This document shows positions 12,040 to 23,989 of a stretch of 64,000 nt of DNA, piece by piece. Below the pieces are notes generated by a model that worked only from the letters and a program-made list of their open reading frames with translations, was not told the origin of the DNA and searched no databases. How positions within the stretch are numbered: the stretch's first letter is position 1; each line of letters begins with the position of its first letter. The translations under genes were made by a program, and so were the position numbers. Source of the stretch: Tolypeutes matacus (Eukaryota; Chordata; Mammalia; Cingulata; Chlamyphoridae); NCBI GenBank assembly GCA_026826555.1, contig JAKSZT010053837.1:450770-514769 (forward strand), written 5' to 3'.

Positions 12040-12330
12040 TAAAACACTCATATAAGAAAAAGAGAATTATCTGAAATAATATTAAAACAGAGAGGCTGTG
12101 GCAGGTTGAAATTATTTTATGAATCCCAAAAAGAGAAATACTTTGTTTGTAAACTAGCCTGGGGATGGTGATGCCCACTCTGTTTCTGATTGAGAGGGGG
12201 CTTAGATCCCATGGGTCAGATGGATGGAACAGTCTCGCTTGCTAAGTTGTAAATACTCTCTGTTTTTTTTTTAGATGGCCGTTGTACATCATTGTCATTT
12301 TCTTAGTTGTCCTGGGTGAGTCCAAAAAAC
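12040..12330. other. Flanking segment shared with about 31165..31320, plus an exon-like 41-bp piece
   Basis: Bases 12040..12215 resemble 31165..31318 right after the LTR 3' end ('agagaattatctg', 'ttgaaattattttat'). The copy near 40.75 kb lacks this flank. Either the LTR and its flank were duplicated together, or the flank is another repeat. Bases 12275..12315 form an exon-like piece on the plus strand (see findings). Confidence 0.4.
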
Positions 12331-12339
12331 TGGACTGAA

Positions 12340-12573
12340 GGAGTTGCAATGCTGCTGAAATTCAGTGCTCAACTGGCACTTAAACTATAGCCCACAGTTA
12401 GTAGCAAAGCTTCAATAAGTGTTCATCAATTGTAAAAAATGTACCACACTAATGAAAGATGTTGTTAATGTGGAAAAGTATGGGAGGGTTCGGAGGTAGG
12501 GCACATGGAAATCCCCTATATGTTTATGTAAAATTTATGTAATCTAAAGGTTCCTTAAAAATAAAAAATTATT
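12340..12573 (+). mobile_element. L1 3' end fragment
   Basis: This has the L1 3'UTR motif series 'catcaattgtaaaaaatgta' and 'gaaatcccctatatg', ending in an A-rich run where a SINE is inserted. It is strongly truncated. Confidence 0.6.
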
Positions 12574-12769
12574 GGGAAGCGGCTGTGGCTCAATCAGTAG
12601 GGCTCCCGTTTACCATATGGGAGGCCCCGGGTTCGGTTCCCGGGGCCTCCTGGTGAGGGCAGGCCCGCCTGCATGGCGTGGTTGGCTGACCCAGCGAGCA
12701 CAAGCAGCAAGGGGGGGATAAATGAATAAATAAATAAAATCTTTAAAAAAAAATAAAATAAAATAAAAT
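12574..12769 (+). mobile_element. DAS-like SINE, short form, with target-site duplication
   Basis: The head 'gggaagcggctgtggctcaa' with B-box 'gggttcggttccc' is well preserved. The tail is (AAATA)n. The 15-base repeat 'aaataaaaaattatt' stands on both sides (12559..12573 and about 12770..12784), consistent with an L1-mediated insertion. The retained CpGs suggest a fairly young copy. Confidence 0.88.
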
Positions 12770-12784
12770 AAATAAAAAATTATT

Positions 12785-14690
12785 AATTAAACAAAAAGAA
12801 GAGAGAGCTAAAATTGAAGACCTAATTGCACATTTGAAGGAACTAGAAAAAGAATAGCAAACTTATCCCAAACCAAGCCAAAGAAATAATAAAGATCAGT
12901 GCAGAAATAAATGAAATAGAGAACAATAACAAAAAAAAATTAGGATCAGCTAAAGGAAAAGTTGGCTTTTCAAGATAAACAAAATTGCCTAGACCATAGC
13001 TAGACTGACAATGAAAAATAGAAAGAAGATGCATATAAATAAAATCAGAAATGAGAAAGGGGGACATTGCCACTGACCATGCAAAACTGAGAGAGATCAT
13101 AAGTGGGTACTATGACCAACCGTATGCCAATAAACTAAACAATGTAGACTAAATGGACAAATTCCTAGAAATGCATGAACAATATACACTGACCCTAGAA
13201 GAAATAGAAGGCCTCAACATACAAGTTACAATCATAAAAAAAACTTAAAAAAAAAACAAAAATGGAAAGCCCAGGACCCAATGGCTTCACAAGTATATTC
13301 TAAAAATCATTCAAACATCATCTAATACCAATATTGCTCAAACTCTTACAAAAAATTGAACAGGAAAGAACGCTAGCAACTCATTTGATGAGCCCAACAT
13401 CAACCTGATACGAACCCAGAGAAAGATTCCATGGAAAAAAAAATTACAGAACAATTTCTCTAATAGATACAAAAATCCTCACCAAAATACTTTAAACCGA
13501 ATCCGAAAGTATATTAAAAGAATTATACAGCATTATCGAGTGGGTTTTTTCCCAGGTATGCAAGGGTGGTTTAACACAAGAAAATCAGTTCATGTAATAA
13601 CCCACATTAATAAATTGAGGAAGAAAAATCACATGATCTTTCTCAATTGACTCAGAAAAGGAATTTAACAAAAAAAAAAATCATTTCTTGTGAAAACACT
13701 CCAAAAAAATAGGAATAGAAGGAAACTTTCTTAACACGACAAAATGGATCAACTTAAAACTCATGACTAATATTGTACTCAATGGTGAAAGACTTAAGGC
13801 TTTCCCACTGTGATCGGGAACAAGATGAGGAGGCCCACAGTTAACACTGGTATTCAATATTGTGCAAAAGGTTCTCTATAGAGCAATTAGGCCAGGAAAA
13901 AAAAATAAGGCACACAAATAGGAAAAGAACAAGTACAACTTTTGTTATTCTCAGATGTTATGATCTTAAATCTAGAAAATCGTGAAAAATCCACACACAA
14001 AAAAACTACTAGAACTAATAGATGAGGTCAGCAAAGTGATGGGATACATGAATAATATCCTAGCATCAGTTGGTCTTCTAGACACTACTGATAAGCAATC
14101 TAAAGAGGAAATCAGATGAAAAAAATTCAATTTGTATTAGACAATAAAAAATCAAATTCTTAGAAATAAACATAACCAAGGACATAAAAAAGCTGTATTC
14201 AGAAAACTATAAAACATTGCTAAAAGAAAACAAAGAAGACTTAAGTAAATGGAAGGCCATTCCATATTCATAGACTGGAAGACTAAATATCATTAGGATG
14301 GCAAGTCTACCCAAACCGATTTACAGATTCAACACAATCCCCATATAAATGCCAACAGCCTTTTTTTTCTTTGCCAAAATGGAAAAGCCAATTATCAAAT
14401 TGATTTGGAAGGGTAAGTGGCCCCCAAAATTCAGGAGAACTGAAAGCAAAGACATGAACTGACATTTGCACTCTGGTGTTCATAGCAGCATTATTCACAA
14501 TTGCTAAAATATGATACCAGCCCAAGTATCCATCAACCGATGAATGCATAAACAAAATGTGGTATGTACACACAATGGAATATTGCTCAGTTGTAACAAG
14601 AAATGAAATTGGGATGCATTTGACAACATGGATGAACCTTGAGGACATTATGTTGAATGAAACGAATAAATGTTTACAACTTAAAGTTTA
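12785..14690 (+). mobile_element. L1 ORF2 remnant, sense
   Basis: ORF2 can be followed from the region before the reverse transcriptase through fragments related to 'aggtatgcaagggtggttta' (13555..13574) and 'ctattaggcaaga'-like L1 blocks. It continues to the late ORF2 and 3' block 'catagcagcattattcacaa' (14479..14498). Many stops and frame changes mean no coding potential. Confidence 0.8.
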
Positions 14691-14724
14691 ATGGAGTACT
14701 ATTAAAATCACTGCAGAGCATTTC

Positions 14725-15010
14725 ATTAAAGCTTTATTGAAATGAAATTCATATAATTTAAAATTGCATTTAAATTGCATAATTCAGTGGTTTTCATATA
14801 CTCACAGAGTTTGCAATGATCACCATTATCTAGTTTTAGAAAAATTTCATCACCTCTGAAAGAAATCCTTTCTCCATTAGCAGTCATTCCCATTACCAAC
14901 TCCCCTCTGCCCTTGGCATCCACTAATACACTTTACATCTATATGGATTGGCCTATTCTGGAAATTTCATTTAAATGAAATCATAGAATATGATATCTTT
15001 TATGACATAT
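14725..15010 (-). mobile_element. Old L1 3'UTR fragment, antisense
   Basis: The plus strand shows 'ttattgaaatgaaattcata', 'attcagtggttttcatatac', 'gcagtcattcccat' and 'ggattggcctattctgg', the familiar antisense 3'UTR block of old mammalian L1s. A relative lies at 54310..54960. Confidence 0.65.
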
Positions 15011-15316
15011 GGATAATAAAATATAAAACTGAAAAGAAACCAGACACAATTTCTATAGTATGGTTTCCAGTGCATAAATTATTAAAAGTCAATACAAATC
15101 AAAGGTGTTAAAAATAGAATATTGTGAGTTTAGGCAAGATAGAGTGGATGGGAACCAACAGGCATAGGGTTTCTAAGATGCTGGTTTTATTTTACTTGGT
15201 ATTATTGAGTTCTGTTGAACTACAAGGGTATACCTGCTTTGTGATATATCATCAAGTGGAAGAATTATGATGTCTGTTTTTTGGTGTTTGTGTGTATTAT
15301 ATTTCAATACATATGT

Positions 15317-15322
15317 TTTATT
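15317..15322 (-). terminator. Poly(A) signal of gene 2
   Basis: AATAAA on the minus strand (TTTATT on plus), about 115 bases past the TAG stop of the KLRC1-like gene. Confidence 0.5.
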
Positions 15323-15435
15323 ACATTATCATTGTTAGAACAAATAGAATTCATTGTGAGATTTTGAAAGCATAATATTATCTCCATTTCATGAAATATA
15401 GGGTCACTACGAGGATTCCAAACTCGAGTGTTCTT

Positions 15436-18400
15436 CTAACTCAAAATCGCATGCTTACAAATATAGTGTTTTAGAGATTCACAACTGTCTGCCTGGAGGC
15501 CGTCTGAGCATAGCATAGCACAGTTATATGTACGATGTGGTGGATTTTTCACTCTGAAATGGAAAAATGTATAATTCAGTGATATTTTATAGGCATAATC
15601 CATGAAACAATGTAATTTTCCAAATAACAGTATTGTAAGAATATCGTGACAATGGATAAAGACATTTTCAAGTAATATTAGTAATTGCACTAGATATTTT
15701 GAGCAATGAATATACCATTCTTAACTAATGTTTACACTGACATTGCATGTCACTAATTTCAATATCTTTCTACATACCTATAATGCAAACAAACTTATTA
15801 ATATTATTCTTCTGAACTTTTCCTTTTTATAGCTTTTCTTCTTCTATAAGCATCATTCAGAATAAACTTACTCTTCCTTGAAAATTAACTCATTTATCCA
15901 TAGCCATAGTTGAGACCTGCTTTCACGAGAGAGTCCAACCCATGATGCCACTGATAGGGAACTCAGCACATTCTATCAGAAAACAAAGAAATTCCAATTA
16001 AATATTCATTTTTAAGATTAATATTTTTAATTCAGGCAGTGTTTTCTTTCGTACATTCATTAATTTTCAAAGCACGATGAGAGTACTGGATTCTATTCTA
16101 ACAATTAAAGTATATTAAAGTTGAAAACCACTTCTTCATATGGCCATAATCTTTCAAAATATTTATATTTTGACTACAAAATAACTCATGATTGTTTATA
16201 TCTTATCATTTCAATTTCCTTCTTATATTAATGTTAACAAGGAAAACAAAGATTTATGTCATTTAGTAGTTAACCAGGTCTACAATATTAACATAACAAT
16301 GATTTTTAGGTTTCAGTTACTATGACATTTTTCCCTCTATTTAAATAAATGTATTTTTCTATGTTTCTTAGAATTAGGGTTTTGTGAAGAAAATTAAGGG
16401 GTTGTCATTAAGGAGAAAAATGACATGAAGACCAAACTTTGTTTTCTGGGCCCCACAATGTTCTTTATTCTAGATTAGTCCCACTTTTATCTGTTTCTAT
16501 ATTGGTGGAATATCAAGGGTCCAGACTAGGTGGCATAGACAAAGTTTTCCTTGCCACTCTCTGCTAAGAACAAGTATAAACCCTGGGAATGAAGAAAGAC
16601 ATGAGCAAAAGACATCTCTGAAAGGCGGAAAGGAAAAGGCACAATTATTTGGAATTAGATAATGTACTAATATAAAAATTAATGTCAGTAAATTTGACCA
16701 TGTGATCTTGGTGCAAAAAATATTGAAGAGTGGAACACAAGTGATGTCCAGAAACACACACACACATGCACACCTATACACTCACATACTCAACTGATGA
16801 AAGGTGCCATGGTATAAAATGCACAAATGATCATCTTTGCTATACGTTATGCTCCATCAATGAGATAATGATATAGAAAGGTCAGCACCACAAAGAGAGC
16901 ATGAGAAAAAATAAACCTAATAGATTGGAGATCTAACACTTAAAATCTTACCATTTCTTCTTCAGAATCCATATAAAACAGATGAGATTTCTTAGAAGCA
17001 CAGGCCATCAAACTCTCTCCCCAGGTTTTTCGTTCAGGACTAAAGTAATAACAATTGTGGGAATATGTAAACCACTCCTCTGGACAATGACTACAAAGAG
17101 AGACTGATGAAAGATTATGAATTACTGTACAGAAACCATTTGAATTTTTTTTTTGTCTTTGTACACTTGAAGTATACTCCCAAATTGTCTTGAATTACTT
17201 TCTTTCATGTTCTAGGGCAACTGGACAAATTTATTTAACAAAATCTGTCTTTCGTGTTAAAAGCAAACAAAATACATTCATTATCTTGCATATATATCTC
17301 CCTACAGTCAGATGTATCTCTTTTCTAAATGTTTTAATTTTTTTTTTTTTCCTTTTTAGGAGGTACTCGGATTGAACCCGGGACCTTGTACATGGGAAGC
17401 AGGGACTCAATCAATCACTGAGCTATATCCACTCACCCACTAAATAGGAAAACTAATTTGACATATTTGCATAGTTATAAACATATATATATATATATAT
17501 ATGTACATACCATGCATATACACCCTCACAGGCTGGCACATATTAAACAACCCCACACACACACACACACAGAAAAAGATCAGCTCTTAACCCCTAATTT
17601 ATGTACCCATATAAAGCAATCAATCAAAAACTCTACCATATACATGTTCTGAAAAGCACTGAGCAGTACCATTTCATTAGAATAAGAAAATGTTTGCTTC
17701 TTATATTATAGCAGTAGACTATTACAGCAAATAGGCAAAAGCGATGTTAAATGAATATCCCTTAGTGTTGAACAACAAGGAATGTCCTTATAGAATCTTT
17801 CTTTGTGAAAATTTACAGCTCAATTTTATAATTTTTTAAAATCATTTTCATGTGTCCTAAAACAGAGACAAAATGTAACATGTACCAATATACGAGAAAT
17901 TTAAAAATCCTTACTTACCTTTTTGGGATGTTTTCATCAGGGTACAATTTTTCTGTTCCTGTATTTCTGGAGCTAGAAGTATCATTGAAATTCTTATGAA
18001 ATTAACTGCTATTAATAAACCATAATAGTTTTAGTTTCCTAGCTTAGAATTTAATGTACTATTTAGAAATTAGACCACTGTTGAATAAAAAGATATTTTA
18101 TCAAGGAAAAATAATAAATCAAGTAAGGTATTGGTGAAAATAATTTTAAAGAGACTAAAGGACCAAAATCTTCCTCTTGTGCAGAATTTGATTTAATGAC
18201 TGTCAAAAATTAATTTGTATTTCTCAGTAAGTTTTTCAATAAACTTTCTTCTCCTAAAGCAAGTCTTGGTGATTTGAGATCTGAAGCTGCATATACATAT
18301 GTATAGGCTTAGATATCAAAATAAATTCTCTCTGCAACCATTCTGTAATTTAGACTCTGACAAATTCGCAACAACCTTCCACATTTACTCAATGTGGAAT

Positions 18401-19163
18401 ACAATCATTTAGTGCAAATAAATACTTTTAAATGAGAATTCTGTTTCTGGCTCTAATTTATTAAATATTTAGAGGCATTTTCAAAATCATTAAAATGAAA
18501 ATTCCCTTATGACACTCAAAAACTCACTTACATGAAGTAGTAATTACAACTGCCATGGTTATTACAGAGGCCATCAAGACAAGGCACAGTATTCCCAGAA
18601 TCCCAGCAATGCGTCTTCCCGGAGGGGAGGGGAAATCTGCAGGGAGAGAAAGGGTAGATGGAGGCCAGTGTTTGGTTCACAATTTCTTAAATGCTGGACC
18701 CCAAATCCACATCCACCATTGTAATCTTTCTCTCAGAATATATCACTGAATTTCCAGGAAATATAATGCTCCAAAAGTCTGAATACTATTGCTTTTCAGA
18801 ATTCATACTGGAATACCATATCCACACCTTTAATGCTGATCCACAAAAATGAAAAATAAGTGAGCTTAATCACTAAATCTGACTATCCATGTCTACAATC
18901 TTTACTTTCCCCTCTCCTCTGCACCCCAACTGCACATCCTAGAGCACTTATTTTGAGAATCTATTAAATGTTTTACCTTTGCCGTGTGAATTCTTGGCAT
19001 TCCCTTGAGGATCATGGGAAGCATTTTGAAGGTTTAATTCCACATAGGTTATTTCCTGCTCAGGGTCTAAAATGGAGCAATTAGTGCCCTTGGGTTTGAT
19101 TTTCTTCCTCTTTGGGTACTTGGCCAGATTCAGTTCTGTGTAGGTTACTCTTTCGTGATCCAT
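15436..19163 (-). CDS. KLRC1: KLRC1/NKG2A-like inhibitory NK receptor, complete
   Basis: Six coding exons: 19163..18977, 18636..18532, 17972..17919, 17103..16952, 15972..15872 and 15553..15436 (187+105+54+152+101+118 = 717 nt; 238 residues plus TAG). The frame stays open across every AG/GT junction. Human NKG2A is similar in length (about 233). The tail has two ITIMs (VTYTEL, residue about 6; ITYVEL, about 38) that bind SHP-1/2. The membrane segment [18 protein letters not shown] has no charge. The stalk has an NCT sequon. The lectin domain starts CSHCPEEW, keeping the two Cys used in NKG2A for the CD94 link and the first disulphide; then [19 protein letters not shown], and ends NCAML...SCES...YICKHAILS with one extra Cys (CAMLC). 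Expected role: inhibitory CD94/NKG2A heterodimer at the NK-cell surface that senses MHC-E-like ligands. It shares a duplication unit with gene 1. An overlapping upstream ORF precedes the start. Confidence 0.92.
16497..16951. other. Intron 4 of gene 2, nothing recognised
   Basis: An antisense-looking open frame at 16497..16781 does not match the lectin exons, which are instead at 15872..15972 and 16952..17103. A short (CA)n run lies near 16757. No other feature was seen. Confidence 0.5.
17338..17441 (-). mobile_element. tRNA-like SINE, antisense, in gene 2 intron 3-4 region
   Basis: A T-run is followed by 'aggaggtactcggattgaac', 'ccgggaccttgtacatggga' and 'tcactgagctatatccactc'. This is the reverse complement of the short tRNA-like SINE seen at 55551..55634. 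It lies just right of exon 4 (ends 17103). Confidence 0.75.
17479..17575. repeat. Microsatellites (TA)n and (CA)n
   Basis: A run of TA dinucleotides at about 17482..17502 is followed by a (CA)n run at about 17551..17571. Both lie in the intron between exons 3 and 4 of gene 2. Confidence 0.9.
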
Positions 19164-20606
19164 CTCTGCAGCTCAGTGGTAAAAGAGACTCTGCTCTATG
19201 ATAACTGCACTTAAGTTGATCCGTGGTGTGTATGACAGATCCCAGGTCCACCCACACCCAGCGGGGGAAGGGGAGAGGTGCGCTGAAGACAGTGGTCATT
19301 TCTCAGTTGAAGAATCTAAAGGTCTGATTCTAAATTACTCAGATTTAAACAAGTGTCTCAGTATAATAAATATTTCTTAAAATATTCTTCATTTAACAAA
19401 ATGCTATCATTTGGACAGACTTAAAGTAAATTACTGAGGAATAAAGAAATTCATAAATAAGAGTAGCCTTATTTCTCAAATTCAGATTCCACTGAAATAT
19501 GTTAACACTATAACACCTCTGTTAAATTATATTTTGGAAAAAATTATGCATCGATTTTTATGATAATTTTGAAATCCAAGAACAATTAAGTATTAAGTGC
19601 TTTAAAGATGGGGAAATGGAAAATTTGCATACATTTAATTTACCGCACTAAATTATCTTGATTTAGTGATATTCATTTATTTATTAAAGGAGATATGATA
19701 TTTTATATGATCTTTTTTCTTATTAAAGAGTGGGTAGAAATTTTTGAGAGCTCATTAAAAATTTAAGGAAATATTTTATATGTCTAAAAACATCATATAA
19801 CATACTAAACTTATCTACAACCCAAAGAATATTGGAAGCACCACCCAAGGAAAAAAGACGTTTTTAGTATTTGTTTTATAGACATAGCTGTCAATTGACA
19901 ATGCTAAAATACAGGACCATAAGTTGACAAATCAATGTGCAGACAATTTTTTGGAACCACATAATGGGTACAAGTTTCCAGAAAGATACATTAGTTGTCA
20001 AGGATACTGAAGGTTTATTTATTTATATAAGTGATTGCAATCATTCAGTTAATACGATTTGATAATTCAAAGGCTCTGGCAACAGTGATAACTAGAAATT
20101 AATTCTGGCTCTGAAACTTAAAATGTTTGGCCTTTAAATAGTTACTTAGTGTGTCTTTTGGGGTTTCTTATGTTTAGATTAGCATTTTATGGAAGCTATC
20201 TCATCCTGAATTTTTTTGAAAAACCAAATTGCTTGCATTTAAACTAATTTTTATAAGGAATTATGTTTTGCCTTGCATCATTCAATGAATTCCTTTTTAA
20301 GAAAACAGTTATAAAGTGTGGGCTAATTAATTATAATAGAATGCATTATTATACAATGACAAACTTTTGACCAATTATAAAATTCAAAATTAATGATTCA
20401 TTGTCATGATGATGATAGAATTCCCATTTAAATTACGTTGATTAACAAACTCAATGGGTGTGTGCATATATTTGACAATTCTGCACAGGAAATGATTAGA
20501 GCAATTTAAGAAGTGATCCAAATATTTCATATTTGAGATATGCTTTTTATCCCATATTATTCAAATAAAGACTCCAATGTTTACTTTGTTTTTATTACAG
20601 TAGAGA

Positions 20607-21090
20607 CTATAATATAATATAATATAATATAATATAATATAATATAATATAATANNNNNNNNNNNNNNNNNNNNNNNNNNNNNNNNNNNNNNNNNNNNNN
20701 NNNNNNNNNNNNNNNNNNNNNNNNNNNNNNNNNNNNNNNNNNNNNNNNNNNNNNNNNNNNNNNNNNNNNNNNNNNNNNNNNNNNNNNNNNNNNNNNNNNN
20801 NNNNNNNNNNNNNNNNNNNNNNNNNNNNNNNNNNNNNNNNNNNNNNNNNNNNNNNNNNNNNNNNNNNNNNNNNNNNNNNNNNNNNNNNNNNNNNNNNNNN
20901 NNNNNNNNNNNNNNNNNNNNNNNNNNNNNNNNNNNNNNNNNNNNNNNNNNNNNNNNNNNNNNNNNNNNNNNNNNNNNNNNNNNNNNNNNNNNNNNNNNNN
21001 NNNNNNNNNNNNNNNNNNNNNNNNNNNNNNNNNNNNNNNNNNNNNNNNNNNNNNATATAATATAATATAATATAATTAATATAATAAATA
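20607..21090. repeat. (AATAT)n microsatellite interrupted by a 400-base assembly gap
   Basis: The tract 'aatataatataatat' runs into Ns at 20655..21054 and resumes after them. The left copy has only a short form near 2910..2930, so the tract expanded in this copy. The true length is unknown. Confidence 0.95.
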
Positions 21091-21132
21091 TAATATTTTG
21101 GAATGCTACAGCTGCAGCATGCCTGGCATTTC

Positions 21133-21325
21133 CTTTTTTTTTTTTTTTTTTTAAGATTTTATTTATTTATTCATTTATCCCCCCCTTGCTGCTCATGCCA
21201 TTCGCTGGGTCAGTTAACCACGCCGTGCGGGCGGGCTTGCCTTCACCAGGAGGCCCCGGGACCCAAACCCGGGGCCTCCCATATGGTAAACGGAAGCCCT
21301 ACTGATTGAGCCACAGCCGCTTCCC
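21133..21325 (-). mobile_element. DAS-like SINE, antisense, with target-site duplication
   Basis: It has a T-run and (ATTT)n tail, then the reverse complement of the short DAS head ending 'gagccacagccgcttccc'. The 14-base repeat 'atgcctggcatttc' flanks it (21119..21132 and 21326..21339). The left duplication copy has the empty site near 2955, so the SINE inserted after the duplication. Confidence 0.92.
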
Positions 21326-21394
21326 ATGCCTGGCATTTCTAATCTCCCACTCAATGAGGTGGGTGAGCAGGCAGACTTGGGGGAGTGGACATAC

Positions 21395-21453
21395 CTTCAT
21401 CAGCCAGAAAGTCAAGCATCCTCAACTGACTCTCCTAGAGAGGCCTGGCATAG
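21395..21453 (-). other. Putative 5' noncoding leader exon of gene 2
   Basis: A 59-bp counterpart of 3025..3083, with a CAG acceptor and GTATGT donor kept on the minus strand. It lies about 2.2 kb upstream of the coding start, gap included. It is assigned by conservation between copies only. Confidence 0.42.
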
Positions 21454-22869
21454 CTGAATAAGAAAGGAAATGTTTAAAGTCATCAATCAAGGGCAAGAAC
21501 AAATAATACTTGTGCCCTTTGCAGACTGCCCTGTGTTGACTCAGAGTGAAGCCAGAGTGTAGAAAGTAGGTGGCTCGTGAATGTGTCACTTACGGTATAA
21601 ACAGGAAATTCTCCTAACTGGGTTATTTTTAAGTCACTTTATCACACTGCACACCTACAGAGCAAAGGAGACCTCGAACACCTATAAAAAGTCTACCTTG
21701 AAAGGTGTCATTTACACTGTCCCTTTCAAGTGCTGTTGTGAAAATGGTTTCACCTTCTATGACTTTTGGTAGGAGGGTACCATTCGAAAAAAGTAGCACT
21801 ATTCGATTAGGTCATCTTGATGTGGTTATTAAGAGATTAGTGACATTTTGAATAAAGTTGTTTTGACTGAACCACATAATACAGTAAAAATGCTTTTTAA
21901 AAATCATACAGGCAGTTAACTTGTTTCAATCAGTCACAGAGTCTGCAACTTCAGGTCATGTTAACATAATTTTAAATGTCTAAGTCCTACGTTTAGGGTT
22001 GCTTGCTAAATCTTGGCATGATGTACTTATTTTATATATCTGCTTCTAATAGCATTTCCATTATGATTCAAATATTCTAAAAAGCATAGCACCATTATCA
22101 ACAGGTAAAGATTTTTGTCACTAATTACCTGAGAAATTACTACATTTTTTATGACACAAGACCCTAACTCCAGAACTTATCTCCTTGGTTTCTCTGTTCT
22201 AGTATTTAAAATTCTATATTGAATATTAATTAATTCTTTTAAAATAAATTATTTAATATTCAGATATCACTTGATAAAAATAAAGGCTAAAATATTACAA
22301 TATTGAAATATAGTAGCTTGCTAAAAATTGAAATGTCAAAAACTCACATCAAACTATGTAGGACAATGAAAATCATTTTTTTTAAATCCCTTCTAACCAA
22401 AAATATGGAAGTCAGAAAAAGGACACTTTTAAGGAACAAGTTGAAAAGACACAAGAGTATGAAAATTTTAAAAAATTAAAATCAAGATTATCTATTTGTA
22501 CCAAATAGAATTATTTTAATCATTCCTCATCTTGAATCAAAAAAAGGGAGAAATGTTTGTTGCCTAGTATTCCTAAGGAAATTCAGTTCCCTGCCACTGC
22601 TACAAGATTGAGGACAGATTCAAAGCCAAACCTTAAACTTTCTTAATTCTAGGAATATGGCATTTAAATCCATAGTTTTATTCCTGGATTCTCTACTTAT
22701 TTTTGTGCCCTCAATAACAATAGCTAATGTTAGCTAGCTATATGTGTATTTATATTCATTACATTTTCATAAACTAAATTAATAATATTCTTTCTCTGTG
22801 TGTGTATATTTATATGTATGCATTCATATACAAATAAATAACCACATAAATACATGACTGTGACATTTC

Positions 22870-23985
22870 TGATAATGGCAGATCCTAGAGATGGAAAACA
22901 TAGACTCCAATACCAAGTGAAAATGTCCTTCTAATATGAAGGCAAAATTAAGTTGTTTCCAAAGATTTTTTTTTTAAATTAAAGAATTAGTAATCTGCTG
23001 ACTGTCACTAAAAAATATATTAAAACATGTTCTTCTGGCAGAAGAATAATTTATGCCATACTAAAACTTGGATATATAGGAAGAAAGGCAGTTTGAAGAA
23101 AATTAAATTATGTAGCTATGCCTAATGAATATTGACTGCTTAAAATATAGTGATGAATTTTCAAATTTAAAAATATATATTTGAGTTAAAAATGCAAGGG
23201 AGCAAATGTGGCAGTAAGCAACAAATAAGGTAGAGTGTACTAAGATCCTTTCACTGTTTGGGAAGTGGTAAAAGCACTAACTTGCTAAACTTTAATGAGT
23301 AATGAATTTATATTGTAAAATGTATAGCACCATTATAATAATAATTAAACATACTAAATAAAAAGATTTTATACAATAGGTGAAAAAATAAAAATATTTA
23401 TTCCAAAAAGAAGCTAGAACACAAAGAAAAGTAATATTTATTTAGAGTTACATGTAAAAAATATTAGTAAATGATAGAGTTCTACCAAATGAAAGAATAA
23501 TTATATTAAATATAAATAGAATGATTTTCCAATACAAATAAAAGGAGTGTTAAAGTGCATTAAATTTGCTGTTTCCTGCTTTAATGGGACATAATATGTG
23601 CATAAAGAAAAGATAAATGTAATACAGTGAAAAATATACTATGCAACATACCAGTTGGAAGTTTTGTAATTAAATTATAATAGAAGAGGCATTATTGTAA
23701 ATGAATAGGCCTATTTATTAATTATACACTATCTAAACCATTAGGAATATGGGTTTTTAAAAGTTTTATGTGCCTAATAAAACAGCTTCAATACAGAATT
23801 GAAAGGAGAAGTGAAAAAATAAACAATAATAAATGGAGCTGTAATCACTTCTCTCACAGTACTTATAGGACAAATTCATGTATTAACAAGGCTATCAAAG
23901 GATTTAAACTAAACAATTAACCAACACATGCATACCTACATGCACAAAGCATGAAAGTATAGAATACACATGCAAGTATAAAATA
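22870..23985. other. AT-rich intergenic stretch, nothing recognised
   Basis: No exon, ORF or clear repeat was seen. It is strongly A/T-rich and separates the right duplication unit from the L1 cluster. Confidence 0.5.
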
Positions 23986-23989
23986 TTAC

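Larger units (their letters stand above)
17720..22865. repeat. Tandem duplication unit, right copy (carries gene 2)
   Basis: Matches bases 1..4590 in order and orientation, starting at 'tattacagcaaatagg'. It contains exons 3, 2 and 1 of gene 2, the putative leader exon, a (AATAT)n tract with an assembly gap, and a SINE absent from the left copy. Similarity fades near 22860. The copies are nearly identical around coding exon 1 and clearly more diverged outside it. Confidence 0.88.

Noticed and set aside
16497..16781. 94-codon minus-strand frame in gene 2, first taken for a lectin exon
   Set aside because: It lacks the lectin motifs and splice phases. The true middle lectin exon is 15872..15972 (SWVGLSR).
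20607..21090. Regular repeat that might look like an array
   Set aside because: It is a simple (AATAT)n microsatellite plus Ns; there are no spacers.
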